DNA of 64,000 nucleotides from NCBI RefSeq assembly GCF_030296015.1, contig NZ_AP027368.1:3582839-3646838 (forward strand), given 5' to 3'. The first letter of the stretch is position 1; every line of letters begins with the position of its first letter. This document shows, in pieces, positions 33,482 through 42,328 of the stretch. The position numbers and the translations under genes were made by a program. The notes beneath the pieces are model-generated. The model did no database searches. It was not told where the DNA came from and was given only the letters and a program-made list of their open reading frames with translations. The DNA is from Ferrimonas sp. YFM (GTDB taxonomy: Bacteria > Pseudomonadota > Gammaproteobacteria > Enterobacterales > Shewanellaceae).

Positions 33482-34960
33482 ATGATGGTCAGCTGGCTTA
33501 CCCGCACCCTGGAAGTCAGCGCCGCACTGCTGATTTTCGTCATCGGCATCGGGATTCTGGTGGTCGCTTACCTCTACGTAAAGGACGTCACTCAGACCCA
33601 GCAGGCGATACGGCGCAACTACCCGGTGATCGGCCGTTTTCGCTACTGGTTTGAGCATATGGGGGAGTTTTTCCGGCAGTACTTCTTCGCCCTGGACCGG
33701 GACGAGATGCCCTTTAACCGGGCACAGCGCAGCTGGGTCTACCGGGCCGCCAAGGATGTGGACAGCACCATCGCCTTCGGCTCCACCCGCCCCCTGAATC
33801 AGCCCGGCGACATCATCTTCCTCAACTGTCTGTTTCCCACCCTGAAAGAGGATGCGGTTCCCCCCACCCCGGTCACCATAGGCAAAGGGGTGGCCCGCAC
33901 CCCCTTTACCACCGCCAGCTTCTTTAACGTCTCCGGCATGAGTTTCGGCGCCCTCAGCGTACCCGCGGTGCGGGCACTGTCCATCGGCGCCCATGAAGCC
34001 GGCATCTGGATGAACACCGGAGAAGGGGGCCTCTCCCCCTACCATCTGGAGGGCGGCTGCGACATCGTTTTCCAGATAGGCACCGCCAAATACGGCGTTC
34101 GTGACGCCGACGGCAACCTGTGTGATGAGAAGCTCAAGGAGGTGGCGCGTCACCAGCAGGTGCGCATGTTCGAGATCAAGATGAGCCAGGGGGCCAAACC
34201 CGGCAAGGGGGGCATTCTCCCCGGCGGCAAGGTCACCGCCGAGATCGCCAAGATCCGCGGCATCCCCGAAGGGGAGGATTCCATCAGCCCCAATGGTCAT
34301 CCGGAGATCCGCAATGTGGATGATCTGCTGGACATGATCGCCCGGGTCAGGGAGGTCACCGGCAAGCCCTGCGGCTTCAAGGCGGTGATCGGTCATACCG
34401 CCTGGGTGGATGAGTTGATGGCCGCCATCAAGTCCCGGGGCGCGGAGAGCGCTCCGGACTTCATCACCGTGGATTCCGCCGATGGCGGCACCGGCGCCGC
34501 GCCCCAGTCCCTGATGGACTTTATGGGGTTGCCCCTGAAGCGCAGCCTGCCCTATATCGTCGACACCCTGGAAGCCCACGGCCTCAGAGACAGGGTCAAG
34601 GTGATCGCCTCCGGCAAACTGGTGAACCCTTCCGATGTGGCCTGGGCTCTGTGCGTCGGCGCCGACTTCGTCAACTCCGCCCGAGGCTTCATGTTTTCTC
34701 TGGGGTGCATTCAGGCGCTGCAGTGCAACAAGAACTCCTGCCCCACCGGCATTACCACCCATGACCCCAAGCTGCAGAAAGGGCTGGTGGTTGAGGACAA
34801 GGCCAAACGAGTCGCCCACTATGCCCGCAACCTGATGCACGAAGTTGGGGTGATCGCCCACTCCTGTGGGGTTCGTGAACCCAGGCTGCTGCGACGGGAT
34901 CATGCCCAGGTGATCAACGATCATGGCCTGCCGGTCTCACTGAATGACATGCCCCGCTGA
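33482..34960 (+). CDS. FMN-binding glutamate synthase-like protein
   Basis: Protein of 492 residues with an N-terminal membrane helix (about 8-30) and a glutamate-synthase-type (GltS) FMN barrel: ASFFNVSGMSFGALSVPAVR, MNTGEGGLSPYH, KPGKGGILPGGKVT, TVDSADGGTGAAPQS. The iron-sulfur cysteines are in CIQALQCNKNSCPTG, as in GltB. It lacks the glutaminase and NADPH subunit domains, so it is one of the stand-alone GltS-domain proteins whose reaction is not established. The ATG at 33482 is chosen for AAGGGAC upstream; another ATG lies at 33464. It diverges from ivdA. Confidence 0.88.
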   Translation: MMVSWLTRTLEVSAALLIFVIGIGILVVAYLYVKDVTQTQQAIRRNYPVIGRFRYWFEHMGEFFRQYFFALDRDEMPFNRAQRSWVYRAAKDVDSTIAFGSTRPLNQPGDIIFLNCLFPTLKEDAVPPTPVTIGKGVARTPFTTASFFNVSGMSFGALSVPAVRALSIGAHEAGIWMNTGEGGLSPYHLEGGCDIVFQIGTAKYGVRDADGNLCDEKLKEVARHQQVRMFEIKMSQGAKPGKGGILPGGKVTAEIAKIRGIPEGEDSISPNGHPEIRNVDDLLDMIARVREVTGKPCGFKAVIGHTAWVDELMAAIKSRGAESAPDFITVDSADGGTGAAPQSLMDFMGLPLKRSLPYIVDTLEAHGLRDRVKVIASGKLVNPSDVAWALCVGADFVNSARGFMFSLGCIQALQCNKNSCPTGITTHDPKLQKGLVVEDKAKRVAHYARNLMHEVGVIAHSCGVREPRLLRRDHAQVINDHGLPVSLNDMPR

Positions 34961-35339
34961 TGATGGGGCATCCCTTGGACTCTCTCATGATTGACAAAGA
35001 AGGAAACAGAGGGCTGATGTAGCACGAATGCAGCCCTTGCCCCCTCCCGGTTAACCAAGATTTGATCGTGGCGTGTTTTTCACTTTCCCGCCGTTAACAA
35101 CGGGTTCACACCTCACATTTTCACACATTGAAACCCGCTATTTCGCTACGAGATCCGACCACCTTTGCCGCCGATGACCGTTCTGCCGTGATCCCGGTCA
35201 CTCCTGAACCCAGCCTGAACCAAAAATCTCACCCGCTGACAGTTTTGCTTATACCCCTGCAACTTTTCTTCGCTCCATAAGATTAGGAATAGCTAATACA
35301 GTGGTAACTAAAGAAAAGTAAAGCACTCAGAGGTATCTT
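34961..35339. other. Intergenic region upstream of the octaheme operon
   Basis: No gene is seen. A GC hairpin (GCCCC...GGGGC) overlaps the preceding stop, and AGGGCTG/CAGCCCT arms lie near 35015-35040, either of which may end transcription. A CRP-type dyad is at 35187-35202. The part before the cytochrome gene is A/T-rich. Confidence 0.5.
35187..35202. promoter_or_regulatory. Candidate CRP site upstream of the octaheme operon
   Basis: CGTGA-TCCCGG-TCACT matches TGTGA-N6-TCACA at eight of ten half-site positions, with a perfect GTGA...TCAC core. CRP is a main activator of anaerobic respiration in Shewanella, which fits the genes downstream. Confidence 0.55.
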
Positions 35340-35666
35340 ATGAAACGTCGCTCCTATCAAGCTCTTACCGCAGTTCTGCTGCTTACTGTCTCCGCTGGTC
35401 TGGCGGCTGCCGAAGGCGGCAACCCCAAGAAAGGCAAGCACCTCTATAAGAAACACTGCAAGGCCTGCCACAGCCAGAACAGTGAAGCGATGGAACTGAC
35501 CCCCATGTCCAAAACCATGGCCCAGTGGGATCGCTTCTTCCAGCGCAACAAGCATAAGGCCAAGCCCGAAGTGTTCCAGGGACTCTCCGACCAGGCTCTG
35601 AAGGACATCCAGCAGTTCCTCTATGACCACGCTGCGGACTCCGACCAGCCAGCCACCTGCGGTTAA
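35340..35666 (+). CDS. Periplasmic monoheme cytochrome c
   Basis: Cytochrome of 108 residues with a signal peptide ending near LAAA and one heme site, CKACH at residues 40-44. Methionines at 51 and 56 (MELTPMSK) are candidates for the axial ligand. A small c-type electron carrier, first in an operon with a DUF3373 barrel and the octaheme cytochrome, and probably its electron donor. GAGGT precedes the start. Confidence 0.9.
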   Translation: MKRRSYQALTAVLLLTVSAGLAAAEGGNPKKGKHLYKKHCKACHSQNSEAMELTPMSKTMAQWDRFFQRNKHKAKPEVFQGLSDQALKDIQQFLYDHAADSDQPATCG

Positions 35667-35692
35667 TCAAACAACAACAAGCCCTTAAGGAA

Positions 35693-37276
35693 ATGATGAT
35701 GAAACCCACACTCGTAGCATTAGTCGTCTCACAAGCGCTGATTCTGCCCCAGGCGATGGCCGCAGACAGCACCGAGAAATCCATCGACGATCTCAAGCGC
35801 CAGCTGGCCGAGGTCACCGAAGAGCTGGAGTACCTGTCTGAGCGTGTCGACAAGCCGGAGAGCCATGCCGCCACCGACCGTGTGCTGATCACCGGAGATT
35901 TTCGCACCAAGGCCCACAGCCTGCACTACCAGGATGTGGTCTGGAGCCCAGGCGTGACCGTTGCCACCCCAATGGGCAGAATGCCCATGTCCATGAATGG
36001 CCCTGGCTTCGTGCCCACCGCCCAGGACATCGACAACGACGTGTTCTACACCACCCGCCTGCGCCTCAACCTCAAAGCCAAGGTATGGGACAACGTCAGC
36101 TTTGCCGGCCGTCTGACCATGTTCAAGAGCTGGGGTGACTCCACCGAAGTCAACGTGTTTGACTCCTGGAACTCCTTCACCATGGACGGCACCAGCAGCG
36201 GCCACCCTAATGGCGACACAGTGCGCGTTGAGCGCGCCTACTTCGACTGGAAGAACATCGGTGGCACCGAGTTCTACCTGTCCGTCGGCCGCCGCCCTTC
36301 CACCTACGGCTACCCCACCAACTTCCGTGAGAACGAGCTGCGTGGCGGCACCCCCTCAGGCCACCTAGTGAACTTCAACTTCGACGGCGCCACCGTGGGC
36401 TACCACACCGAGCACCTGACCGGCATGGAAGGCCAGGTAGTTCGCTTCTGTTACGGCCAGGGCTATGAGTCCCAGTGGGGCAACGGTGAGCTGTTCGGCA
36501 ACACCTCTGTAGACGATGTCCACCTGGGTGGTTTCAACATCGACATCCTCAACGATGGCACCAACTTCCTGCAGTTCATCCTGTTTGGCGCCAAAGATGT
36601 GGCCGATGGCTTTAAAGGCACCATGTCCATGCCCGACGAGCTGCTGGCGATGTTCGGTCAGGACGGCATGGGCAACGTGACTCCTGTGGTTCGCTACCAG
36701 CCCAGCACCAACATCGGTGACATCTATCTGAGCGGCCTGACCTTTGTCCGTGAAGAGGACAGCGGCATCAAGTGGTTCACCTCCCTGGGCTGGACCCGCA
36801 CCGACCCCAACGGCAACTTCGGCATGTTTGGCGGCCTGAACAACGATCCTCTCTACCAGATGATCAGTCAGACCGAGATGGATCCCAACCCCATCGGCAC
36901 CACCGACAACGAAGCCCACGATGGCTACTCCATCTACGCCGGCATCCAGATCCCTGTAGGCGATGGCAAGTTCGGCCTGGAGTACAACTACGGCTCCAAG
37001 TACTGGACCCCCTTCACCCAGGCTCAGGACGATCCCATCGGCAGCAAGCTGGCCACCCGTGGTCACGCCTATGAGGGTTACTACATCCATGACATCAATC
37101 CAAAGACCTTCGTGAAGTTTGCGGCCCTGTACTACGACTACGAGTACACCGGCTCCGGCTCCCCGGTGGGCGCCCCACAGAACATTGATGAGGTTCTGGC
37201 TGGCCAGGCATTCAGCATGCTGCCTGCGATGGACTCCGCATTCGACGTGAATGCCTCCATCACAGTGAAGTTCTAA
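35693..37276 (+). CDS. DUF3373 outer membrane porin-like protein
   Basis: Protein of 527 residues with a signal peptide (ends QAMAA), a short coiled coil (about residues 28-53, KSIDDLKRQLAEVTEELEYL), then a barrel with the DUF3373 features: ITGDFRTKAHSL, TTRLRLNLKAKVWDNVSF, GRRPSTYGYPTNFRENELRGG, and a C-terminal NASITVKF. DUF3373 proteins commonly sit beside multiheme cytochromes. Its role here may be to let an oxyanion substrate reach the periplasm. Three ATG codons run together at 35693; AAGG precedes them. Confidence 0.85.
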   Translation: MMMKPTLVALVVSQALILPQAMAADSTEKSIDDLKRQLAEVTEELEYLSERVDKPESHAATDRVLITGDFRTKAHSLHYQDVVWSPGVTVATPMGRMPMSMNGPGFVPTAQDIDNDVFYTTRLRLNLKAKVWDNVSFAGRLTMFKSWGDSTEVNVFDSWNSFTMDGTSSGHPNGDTVRVERAYFDWKNIGGTEFYLSVGRRPSTYGYPTNFRENELRGGTPSGHLVNFNFDGATVGYHTEHLTGMEGQVVRFCYGQGYESQWGNGELFGNTSVDDVHLGGFNIDILNDGTNFLQFILFGAKDVADGFKGTMSMPDELLAMFGQDGMGNVTPVVRYQPSTNIGDIYLSGLTFVREEDSGIKWFTSLGWTRTDPNGNFGMFGGLNNDPLYQMISQTEMDPNPIGTTDNEAHDGYSIYAGIQIPVGDGKFGLEYNYGSKYWTPFTQAQDDPIGSKLATRGHAYEGYYIHDINPKTFVKFAALYYDYEYTGSGSPVGAPQNIDEVLAGQAFSMLPAMDSAFDVNASITVKF

Positions 37277-37341
37277 GTTTCATCATCTCGGCGGCCCAAC
37301 CTCAGCACCAGAGGGGACGGCCGCCTCTCCAGGGAAAAGAT

Positions 37342-38718
37342 ATGCGCACATTACTGATTACCACTCTGCTGACCGGCCTGATGTTGCCGGTTGGCGCACA
37401 GGCGGAGAATCCTCACAAAGAGTTTATCTCCGGTCCCATCAACAGCGGCAGCGAAGCCACCGCCCAGTGCATCGAATGTCACGAAGAGCACACCGAAGCC
37501 TTTATGAAGACCAGTCACTGGACATGGGCCAAGGAGCAGACCGTCAACGGCAAGACCGTGAAACTGGGTAAAAAGAACGCCATCAACAACTACTGCGTTT
37601 CCGTCTCCAGCAACGAGCCTCGCTGCACCAAGTGTCACGCCGGTTACGGCTATGAAGACGCCAAGTTCGACTTCCAAGACGCCACCAAGGTGGACTGCCT
37701 GGTGTGTCACGACACCACAGGTACCTACAAGAAGGATCTCAGCGGCTACGCCTTCAAGAGCGTCGACCTGGTGAGAGTCTCCCAGAACGTGGGTGCCCCG
37801 GTACGCGACAACTGCGGCAGCTGCCACTTCTTTGGCGGCGGCGGCGACGGCGTGAAACACGGTGACATGGACTCCAGCATGGCCTATCCGGACAAGGCGC
37901 TGGATGTGCACATGGACGCCGATGGCATGGACTTCCAGTGCCAGGACTGCCACAAGGGTGAGTCCCACACCATCAAGGGTCAGGCGATGAGCGTCTCTCC
38001 AGGCAGCACCGACCACCTGGAGTGCACCAGTTGCCACGAAAACGACGTCCATAAAAACGCCAAGCTCAACCGCCACACCGAGAAGGTGGCTTGTCAGACC
38101 TGCCACATCCCCGAGTTTGCCAAGGTTGAGCCCACCAAGATGTGGTGGGACTGGTCTGAAGCGGGCCAGGACCGCGAAGAAGCTAAGAACCAGTGGGGCC
38201 GCAAGGACTACATGAAGAAGAAGGGCAGCTTCGTCTGGGGCCAGAAGGTTCAGCCTGAGTACGCCTGGTACAACGGTACTGCTGACGCCTACCTGTTTGG
38301 CGACAAGATGGATCCGGCTAAAGTGACCGCCCTGAGCAAGCCTGCGGGCGCTAAGGATGACGGCGAGTCCAAGATCTACCCCTTCAAGGTACACCGTGGC
38401 AAGCAGCTGTATGATGCCAAGCACATGGTATTTGTTCCTACCAAGGTGTTTGGCAAGGATGGCTACTGGAAGACCTTTGACTGGGACAAGTCCGCCACTG
38501 CCGGCATGAATACCCACCCTGCCATGCAGGCCAAGGGACTGACCTACAGTGGTCAGAAAGGGTTTGCCGAGACCGAAATGTGGTGGCGCATCAACCACAT
38601 GGTCTCACCCAAGCAAGAAGCTCTGAAGTGCAGCGCCTGCCACAGCAAGAAGGGCCGGCTGGATTGGGAAGCCCTGGGCTATGACCAGGATCCTATGAAA
38701 GCGAAGAAGAAGAAGTAA
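37342..38718 (+). CDS. Octaheme tetrathionate reductase-type cytochrome c (Otr)
   Basis: Periplasmic cytochrome of 458 residues with a signal peptide (ends AQA) and eight CXXCH heme sites at residues 43, 95, 119, 158, 200, 228, 251 and 430. The wide gap between hemes seven and eight, and stretches such as MKTSHWTWAKEQ, NVGAPVRDNCG, KHGDMDSSMAYPDKA and ETEMWWRINHMVSPK, fit the Shewanella Otr family. Otr reduces tetrathionate, nitrite and hydroxylamine in vitro, and its physiological substrate is debated. It is last in the operon with a monoheme cytochrome and a DUF3373 porin. A lysine-rich tail ends the protein. Confidence 0.92.
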   Translation: MRTLLITTLLTGLMLPVGAQAENPHKEFISGPINSGSEATAQCIECHEEHTEAFMKTSHWTWAKEQTVNGKTVKLGKKNAINNYCVSVSSNEPRCTKCHAGYGYEDAKFDFQDATKVDCLVCHDTTGTYKKDLSGYAFKSVDLVRVSQNVGAPVRDNCGSCHFFGGGGDGVKHGDMDSSMAYPDKALDVHMDADGMDFQCQDCHKGESHTIKGQAMSVSPGSTDHLECTSCHENDVHKNAKLNRHTEKVACQTCHIPEFAKVEPTKMWWDWSEAGQDREEAKNQWGRKDYMKKKGSFVWGQKVQPEYAWYNGTADAYLFGDKMDPAKVTALSKPAGAKDDGESKIYPFKVHRGKQLYDAKHMVFVPTKVFGKDGYWKTFDWDKSATAGMNTHPAMQAKGLTYSGQKGFAETEMWWRINHMVSPKQEALKCSACHSKKGRLDWEALGYDQDPMKAKKKK

Positions 38719-38758
38719 CCTAGGGGCGTAACCCGGGGCTCCTCCCGGGACCAAGGTT

Positions 38759-38786
38759 GGCCCGCCATCTGGCGGGCCTTTTTTTT
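38759..38786 (+). terminator. Terminator of the octaheme operon
   Basis: GGCCCGCC-ATCT-GGCGGGCC followed by eight T residues. Confidence 0.93.
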
Positions 38787-38854
38787 GGGCTGACCTCAGT
38801 CAACCGCATTCCCAATCAGACAGAAAATATCCTCTGGACAGCGAAGAGGTTGTT

Positions 38855-38873
38855 GATAATAATTCTCATTAGA
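38855..38873. promoter_or_regulatory. Fur-like box upstream of a phosphohexomutase gene
   Basis: GATAATAATTCTCATTAGA matches the 19-bp Fur consensus GATAATGATAATCATTATC at 14 positions and lies just before the start codon. Iron control of this gene would be unexpected. Confidence 0.5.
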
Positions 38874-38881
38874 AGAGTTCA

Positions 38882-40609
38882 ATGACCAACAAGGAGCCCG
38901 CCGTGAGCTCAGAAATCCTCCGCTGGTTGCAACGCGATCCTGACCCAGACACCCGCCGCGAACTTCAACACCTGCTGGACAATCAGGACCAGCAGGAACT
39001 CGAACAGCGATTCTCCGGTCGCCTGGCCTTTGGTACCGCCGGGCTGCGGGGCGTGGTCGGCGCCGGCCCCAACCGGATGAACCGGCTGGTGATCCAGGAA
39101 ACCGCCACCGGCCTGGCCCGATACCTTCTGGCCCAGCAGATCAACGCCCAACAGCGTGGGGTGATCATTGGTTACGACGGTCGCCCGGACTCCCGTCAGT
39201 TTGCCGAAAACACCGCTTCGGTGCTCACCGGACAGGGTATCCCGGTTTATCTCACCGTACGGGTCGCCGCCACTCCACTGGTGGCCTTTGGGGTTCGCCA
39301 CCTCAATGCCGCCGCCGGTGTGGTGGTCACCGCCAGCCACAACCCGCCCCAGTACAATGGCTTTAAAGTTTACTGGGGCAATGGCGCTCAGATCATTCCC
39401 CCCCATGACAAAGGCATCGCCGAGCAAATAGAGATTGCGGCCCAGTCGCAGCTGTCACTGATGACGCTGGACGAAGCGAAAGAGAATGGGCTGCTGACCC
39501 TGCTGGACACCCCTTTCTATGAGGCCTATCGCCAGGCGTTGGGCAACAGCGCCCTGCTCAGCAACCATACCAGCCCGGGAGCCATCAGCCTGGCCTACAC
39601 CGCCATGCACGGGGTGGGCGCTGAGATGGCGGAAGCCCTGCTGAAAGACGCAGGCTTTGATCAGGTTTACAGCGTCGCGGCCCAGCGGGAACCGGACGGA
39701 CGCTTCCCCACGGTGAACTTCCCCAATCCGGAAGAGCCGGGCGCCATGGACCTGGTGATCGCCGAAGCGGTCAAACATGACGCCACACTGGCGGTGGCCA
39801 ACGATCCGGACGCCGATCGCCTGGCGGTGGCCGTGCGCACCGAGACAGGCCAATACCAGATGCTGACCGGCGACCAGGTGGGCGCGCTGCTGGGTCACTA
39901 CCTGCTCAGCCGCACCTCAGCCTCTCAGGCGCTGGTGGGCACCACAGTGGTTTCCTCCACCTTACTTGAGCGTATTGCCCACTGGGAAGGGGCCCACTAC
40001 TACCAGACCCTGACCGGGTTTAAGTGGCTCACCAATGTGGCCATGGAGAAACAAACGGAAAATCAGCGCTTCCTGTTCGCCTATGAGGAGGCCCTGGGTT
40101 ACACCGTCGGCGACCTGGTGTGGGATAAGGATGGCCTCTCAGCCCTGGTGGCCTTTGCCCAATTAACCGCAGAGCTGGCCAGTCAGGGACTGACCCTATG
40201 GGACAGGCTGGAGTCCCTCTATCGGCAGCATGGCCTTCACCTCAATGCCCAGCGCAGCATCGCCCTGTCACCGGGCGCACCTGCCATCGGCGATGCCCTG
40301 AGAGCCCATCCCCCCGAGCAGATAGCCGCGGAAGCGGTCACCGCCATCACCGACCTGAAGCAGGGCACCATTGACTACAGTGACGGTCGTCAGGAGCGGG
40401 TAGCGCTGCCCAGCAGTGACGTGCTGATCTACCAGTTGGCCAGTGGCAGCCGGGTGGTGGTACGACCCTCGGGCACCGAGCCGAAGATCAAGTGTTATTA
40501 CGAAGTGGTGGAAGCGGTGCAGGAACAGGAACCTCTGAAGCAGGCGCAGGAGCGGGCAGCAGGGCGAATGTCCGAGTTGATTGCCACCCACCAGGCCAGC
40601 CTCAGCTGA
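38882..40609 (+). CDS. Phosphoglucomutase/phosphomannomutase family phosphohexomutase
   Basis: Alpha-D-phosphohexomutase of 575 residues in the PGM2-like class. The sugar-entry motif FGTAGLRGVVG, the catalytic phosphoserine loop TASHNPPQYNGFKVY, the metal loop NDPDADRLAVAVRTE and the sugar-specific EEALGYTVGD are present, ending with the phosphate-binding RPSGTEPKIKCYYE. It interconverts hexose-1- and hexose-6-phosphates. Start undecided: ATG 38882 with weak AGAAGAG, or GTG 38903 with good AAGGAG seven bases upstream; the latter drops seven residues. Confidence 0.9.
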   Translation: MTNKEPAVSSEILRWLQRDPDPDTRRELQHLLDNQDQQELEQRFSGRLAFGTAGLRGVVGAGPNRMNRLVIQETATGLARYLLAQQINAQQRGVIIGYDGRPDSRQFAENTASVLTGQGIPVYLTVRVAATPLVAFGVRHLNAAAGVVVTASHNPPQYNGFKVYWGNGAQIIPPHDKGIAEQIEIAAQSQLSLMTLDEAKENGLLTLLDTPFYEAYRQALGNSALLSNHTSPGAISLAYTAMHGVGAEMAEALLKDAGFDQVYSVAAQREPDGRFPTVNFPNPEEPGAMDLVIAEAVKHDATLAVANDPDADRLAVAVRTETGQYQMLTGDQVGALLGHYLLSRTSASQALVGTTVVSSTLLERIAHWEGAHYYQTLTGFKWLTNVAMEKQTENQRFLFAYEEALGYTVGDLVWDKDGLSALVAFAQLTAELASQGLTLWDRLESLYRQHGLHLNAQRSIALSPGAPAIGDALRAHPPEQIAAEAVTAITDLKQGTIDYSDGRQERVALPSSDVLIYQLASGSRVVVRPSGTEPKIKCYYEVVEAVQEQEPLKQAQERAAGRMSELIATHQASLS

Positions 40610-40634
40610 ACTTGCAGCCCAAGCTACCGCACAA

Positions 40635-40660
40635 AAAAGGAGGACCCAGGGGTCCTCTTT
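40635..40660 (+). terminator. Terminator after the phosphohexomutase gene
   Basis: AAAGGAGGACCC-AG-GGGTCCTCTTT, flanked by A and T runs, and usable from the converging side too. Confidence 0.87.
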
Positions 40661-40704
40661 CGCAACCGAGAGATCCGGCCAATGGGAAGGTTTCTGAGTT
40701 GAAA

Positions 40705-41592
40705 CTAATGAATGAAAGAGTGCTCGATGCTGGACACCAGGGGACGGAACCAGGGCTGGCCCTGACTCTCCCAGGAGGCCAACAGACTGCGGTGACACAG
40801 ATGGTCAAATCCGTCGAGCTCGAAGGCCACCAGCTCGCCGCTGGCAAGCTGGGCACGAATCAGGGCGGCGGAGATAAAGCCGATCCCCTCGCCACGAATC
40901 AGTGCCTCCACCATCAGATGCAGATCGCCACAGGAGACCTGGAACCGAAAATCCTCCAGTTCCAGCTTTTTCGCTGCCAGGTTCTGCACCAACAGGTCCC
41001 GGGAGCAACAACCCGGCTTGGCCACATAGAGGGTGTGGGCCATTAAGGCCTCCAGGCTCTGCTCATCGATGCTGCCCAGCAGTGCCGGGCTGGCCACAAA
41101 GATCACCTTGTCCGGCGGCAAAGGGTGACGCCAGCAGTTGCTCAGGTTCAGGGGCTGAATGTGCTCGGTGATGGCGATGTCGTAACGCCCCTCATTGATG
41201 GCGGCGATCACCTGATCGCTGGCCAGGTAATCAAACTCGACCGAGTGCTGTTTCTCCCGGTTAAATTCACTCAAGGCCACGGGGAAATAGCTGGCACCGA
41301 ACGCCGGAGTACAGCACAGCCTCAGCGCATCGCTGCCACTTTGCTGCAACCGGGAGAACAGCTGGCGCTCCATCTCAAGTAATCGGCGCCCATGATCCAG
41401 CACCAGCTCGCCCGACAGGGTGGGCTTGATGGGAGTCAGCTGTCGATTCAGCAACACGGCGCCGCAGCGCTCCTCCAGCGCCTTGATACGCTGAGAGGCT
41501 GCCGAGTGGGTGATGTTCAAGGAAGCGGCCGCTTTAGAGATACTGCCAAGCTCCACCGACAGCACCAGGGTCTTGAGATCCTGGGTCTTCAT
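40705..41592 (-). CDS. LysR-family transcriptional regulator
   Basis: Regulator of 295 residues with an N-terminal winged helix (residues 1-60, SISKAAASLNITHSAASQRI KALEERCGAVLLNR region) and a periplasmic-binding-protein-like effector domain. It diverges from an FMN reductase gene across 153 bases, the classic layout in which a LysR protein controls its neighbour. The effector cannot be told from sequence; a CCSRD stretch holds paired cysteines that could be redox-sensitive. Confidence 0.88.
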   Translation of the reverse strand: MKTQDLKTLVLSVELGSISKAAASLNITHSAASQRIKALEERCGAVLLNRQLTPIKPTLSGELVLDHGRRLLEMERQLFSRLQQSGSDALRLCCTPAFGASYFPVALSEFNREKQHSVEFDYLASDQVIAAINEGRYDIAITEHIQPLNLSNCWRHPLPPDKVIFVASPALLGSIDEQSLEALMAHTLYVAKPGCCSRDLLVQNLAAKKLELEDFRFQVSCGDLHLMVEALIRGEGIGFISAALIRAQLASGELVAFELDGFDHLCHRSLLASWESQGQPWFRPLVSSIEHSFIH

Positions 41593-41745
41593 ACACAGTC
41601 CTTACCCGAGGGCGCGGTACACCGGAAATTAACTCCAGAGTATCAATTAAATTTAGACTTTACTAATATAAAAGTGACCATCGTGATCCAATACAAAAAA
41701 TCATGGGTCTACACTGATTAGATTGATCAGTGTAAGGAGCATGTT

Positions 41746-42294
41746 ATGGGATCTCTCAAGGTACTGGCTCTGTGTGGCAGCCTGAGGCAGGAATCACTGA
41801 ACCGGAAACTGATGCTTCAGGCCATGGCCTTGGCCCCCAGAGGCGTCGATGTGCAAGAGGGGAAAATCTGCGCCATTCCCCTCTACAGCCAGGACCTGCA
41901 ACAGATGGGATTCCCCGAATCGGTGGAAACACTGCACCGGCAACTGATGGAGTCCGATGCCATACTGCTGGTGACCCCTGAGTACAACTACTCCATCCCC
42001 GGCGTACTGAAAAACGCCATCGACTGGTTGTCGAGATACTCCCCTCATGGATTCAACAACAAGCCTGTGGCGATCATGGGCGCCAGCCCGGGCAGAATGG
42101 GCACCAGCCGCTGTCAGTATCACCTCCGCCAGGTGATGGTGTTTCTCAACGCCTGGGTATTGAACAGGCCGGAAGTGATGCTCAGTGAAGCGCATCTGGC
42201 CTTTGACGAGGCAGGCAATCTGAAGGAGCACAGGCTCAAGGAGTTGGTGGAGAGCCAGATGCAGGCATTACGGCAGATGATTCACGGCGAGTAA
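41746..42294 (+). CDS. NADPH-dependent FMN reductase family protein
   Basis: Flavodoxin-fold reductase of 182 residues. FMN-binding features are the phosphate loop CGSLRQESLNRKL, TPEYNYSIPGVLKNAIDWLS and the GASPGRMGTSRCQYHLRQ loop. This is the ChrR/YieF type, which reduces quinones, chromate and other acceptors with NAD(P)H. AAGGAG precedes the ATG. The divergent LysR gene is its probable regulator. Confidence 0.9.
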   Translation: MGSLKVLALCGSLRQESLNRKLMLQAMALAPRGVDVQEGKICAIPLYSQDLQQMGFPESVETLHRQLMESDAILLVTPEYNYSIPGVLKNAIDWLSRYSPHGFNNKPVAIMGASPGRMGTSRCQYHLRQVMVFLNAWVLNRPEVMLSEAHLAFDEAGNLKEHRLKELVESQMQALRQMIHGE

Positions 42295-42300
42295 ACCCGC

Positions 42301-42325
42301 AGCGGCGCCTAACGGCGCCGCTTTA
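42301..42325 (+). terminator. Terminator after the FMN reductase gene
   Basis: AGCGGCGCC-TAAC-GGCGCCGCT followed by TT; between converging genes. Confidence 0.8.
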
Positions 42326-42328
42326 ACC

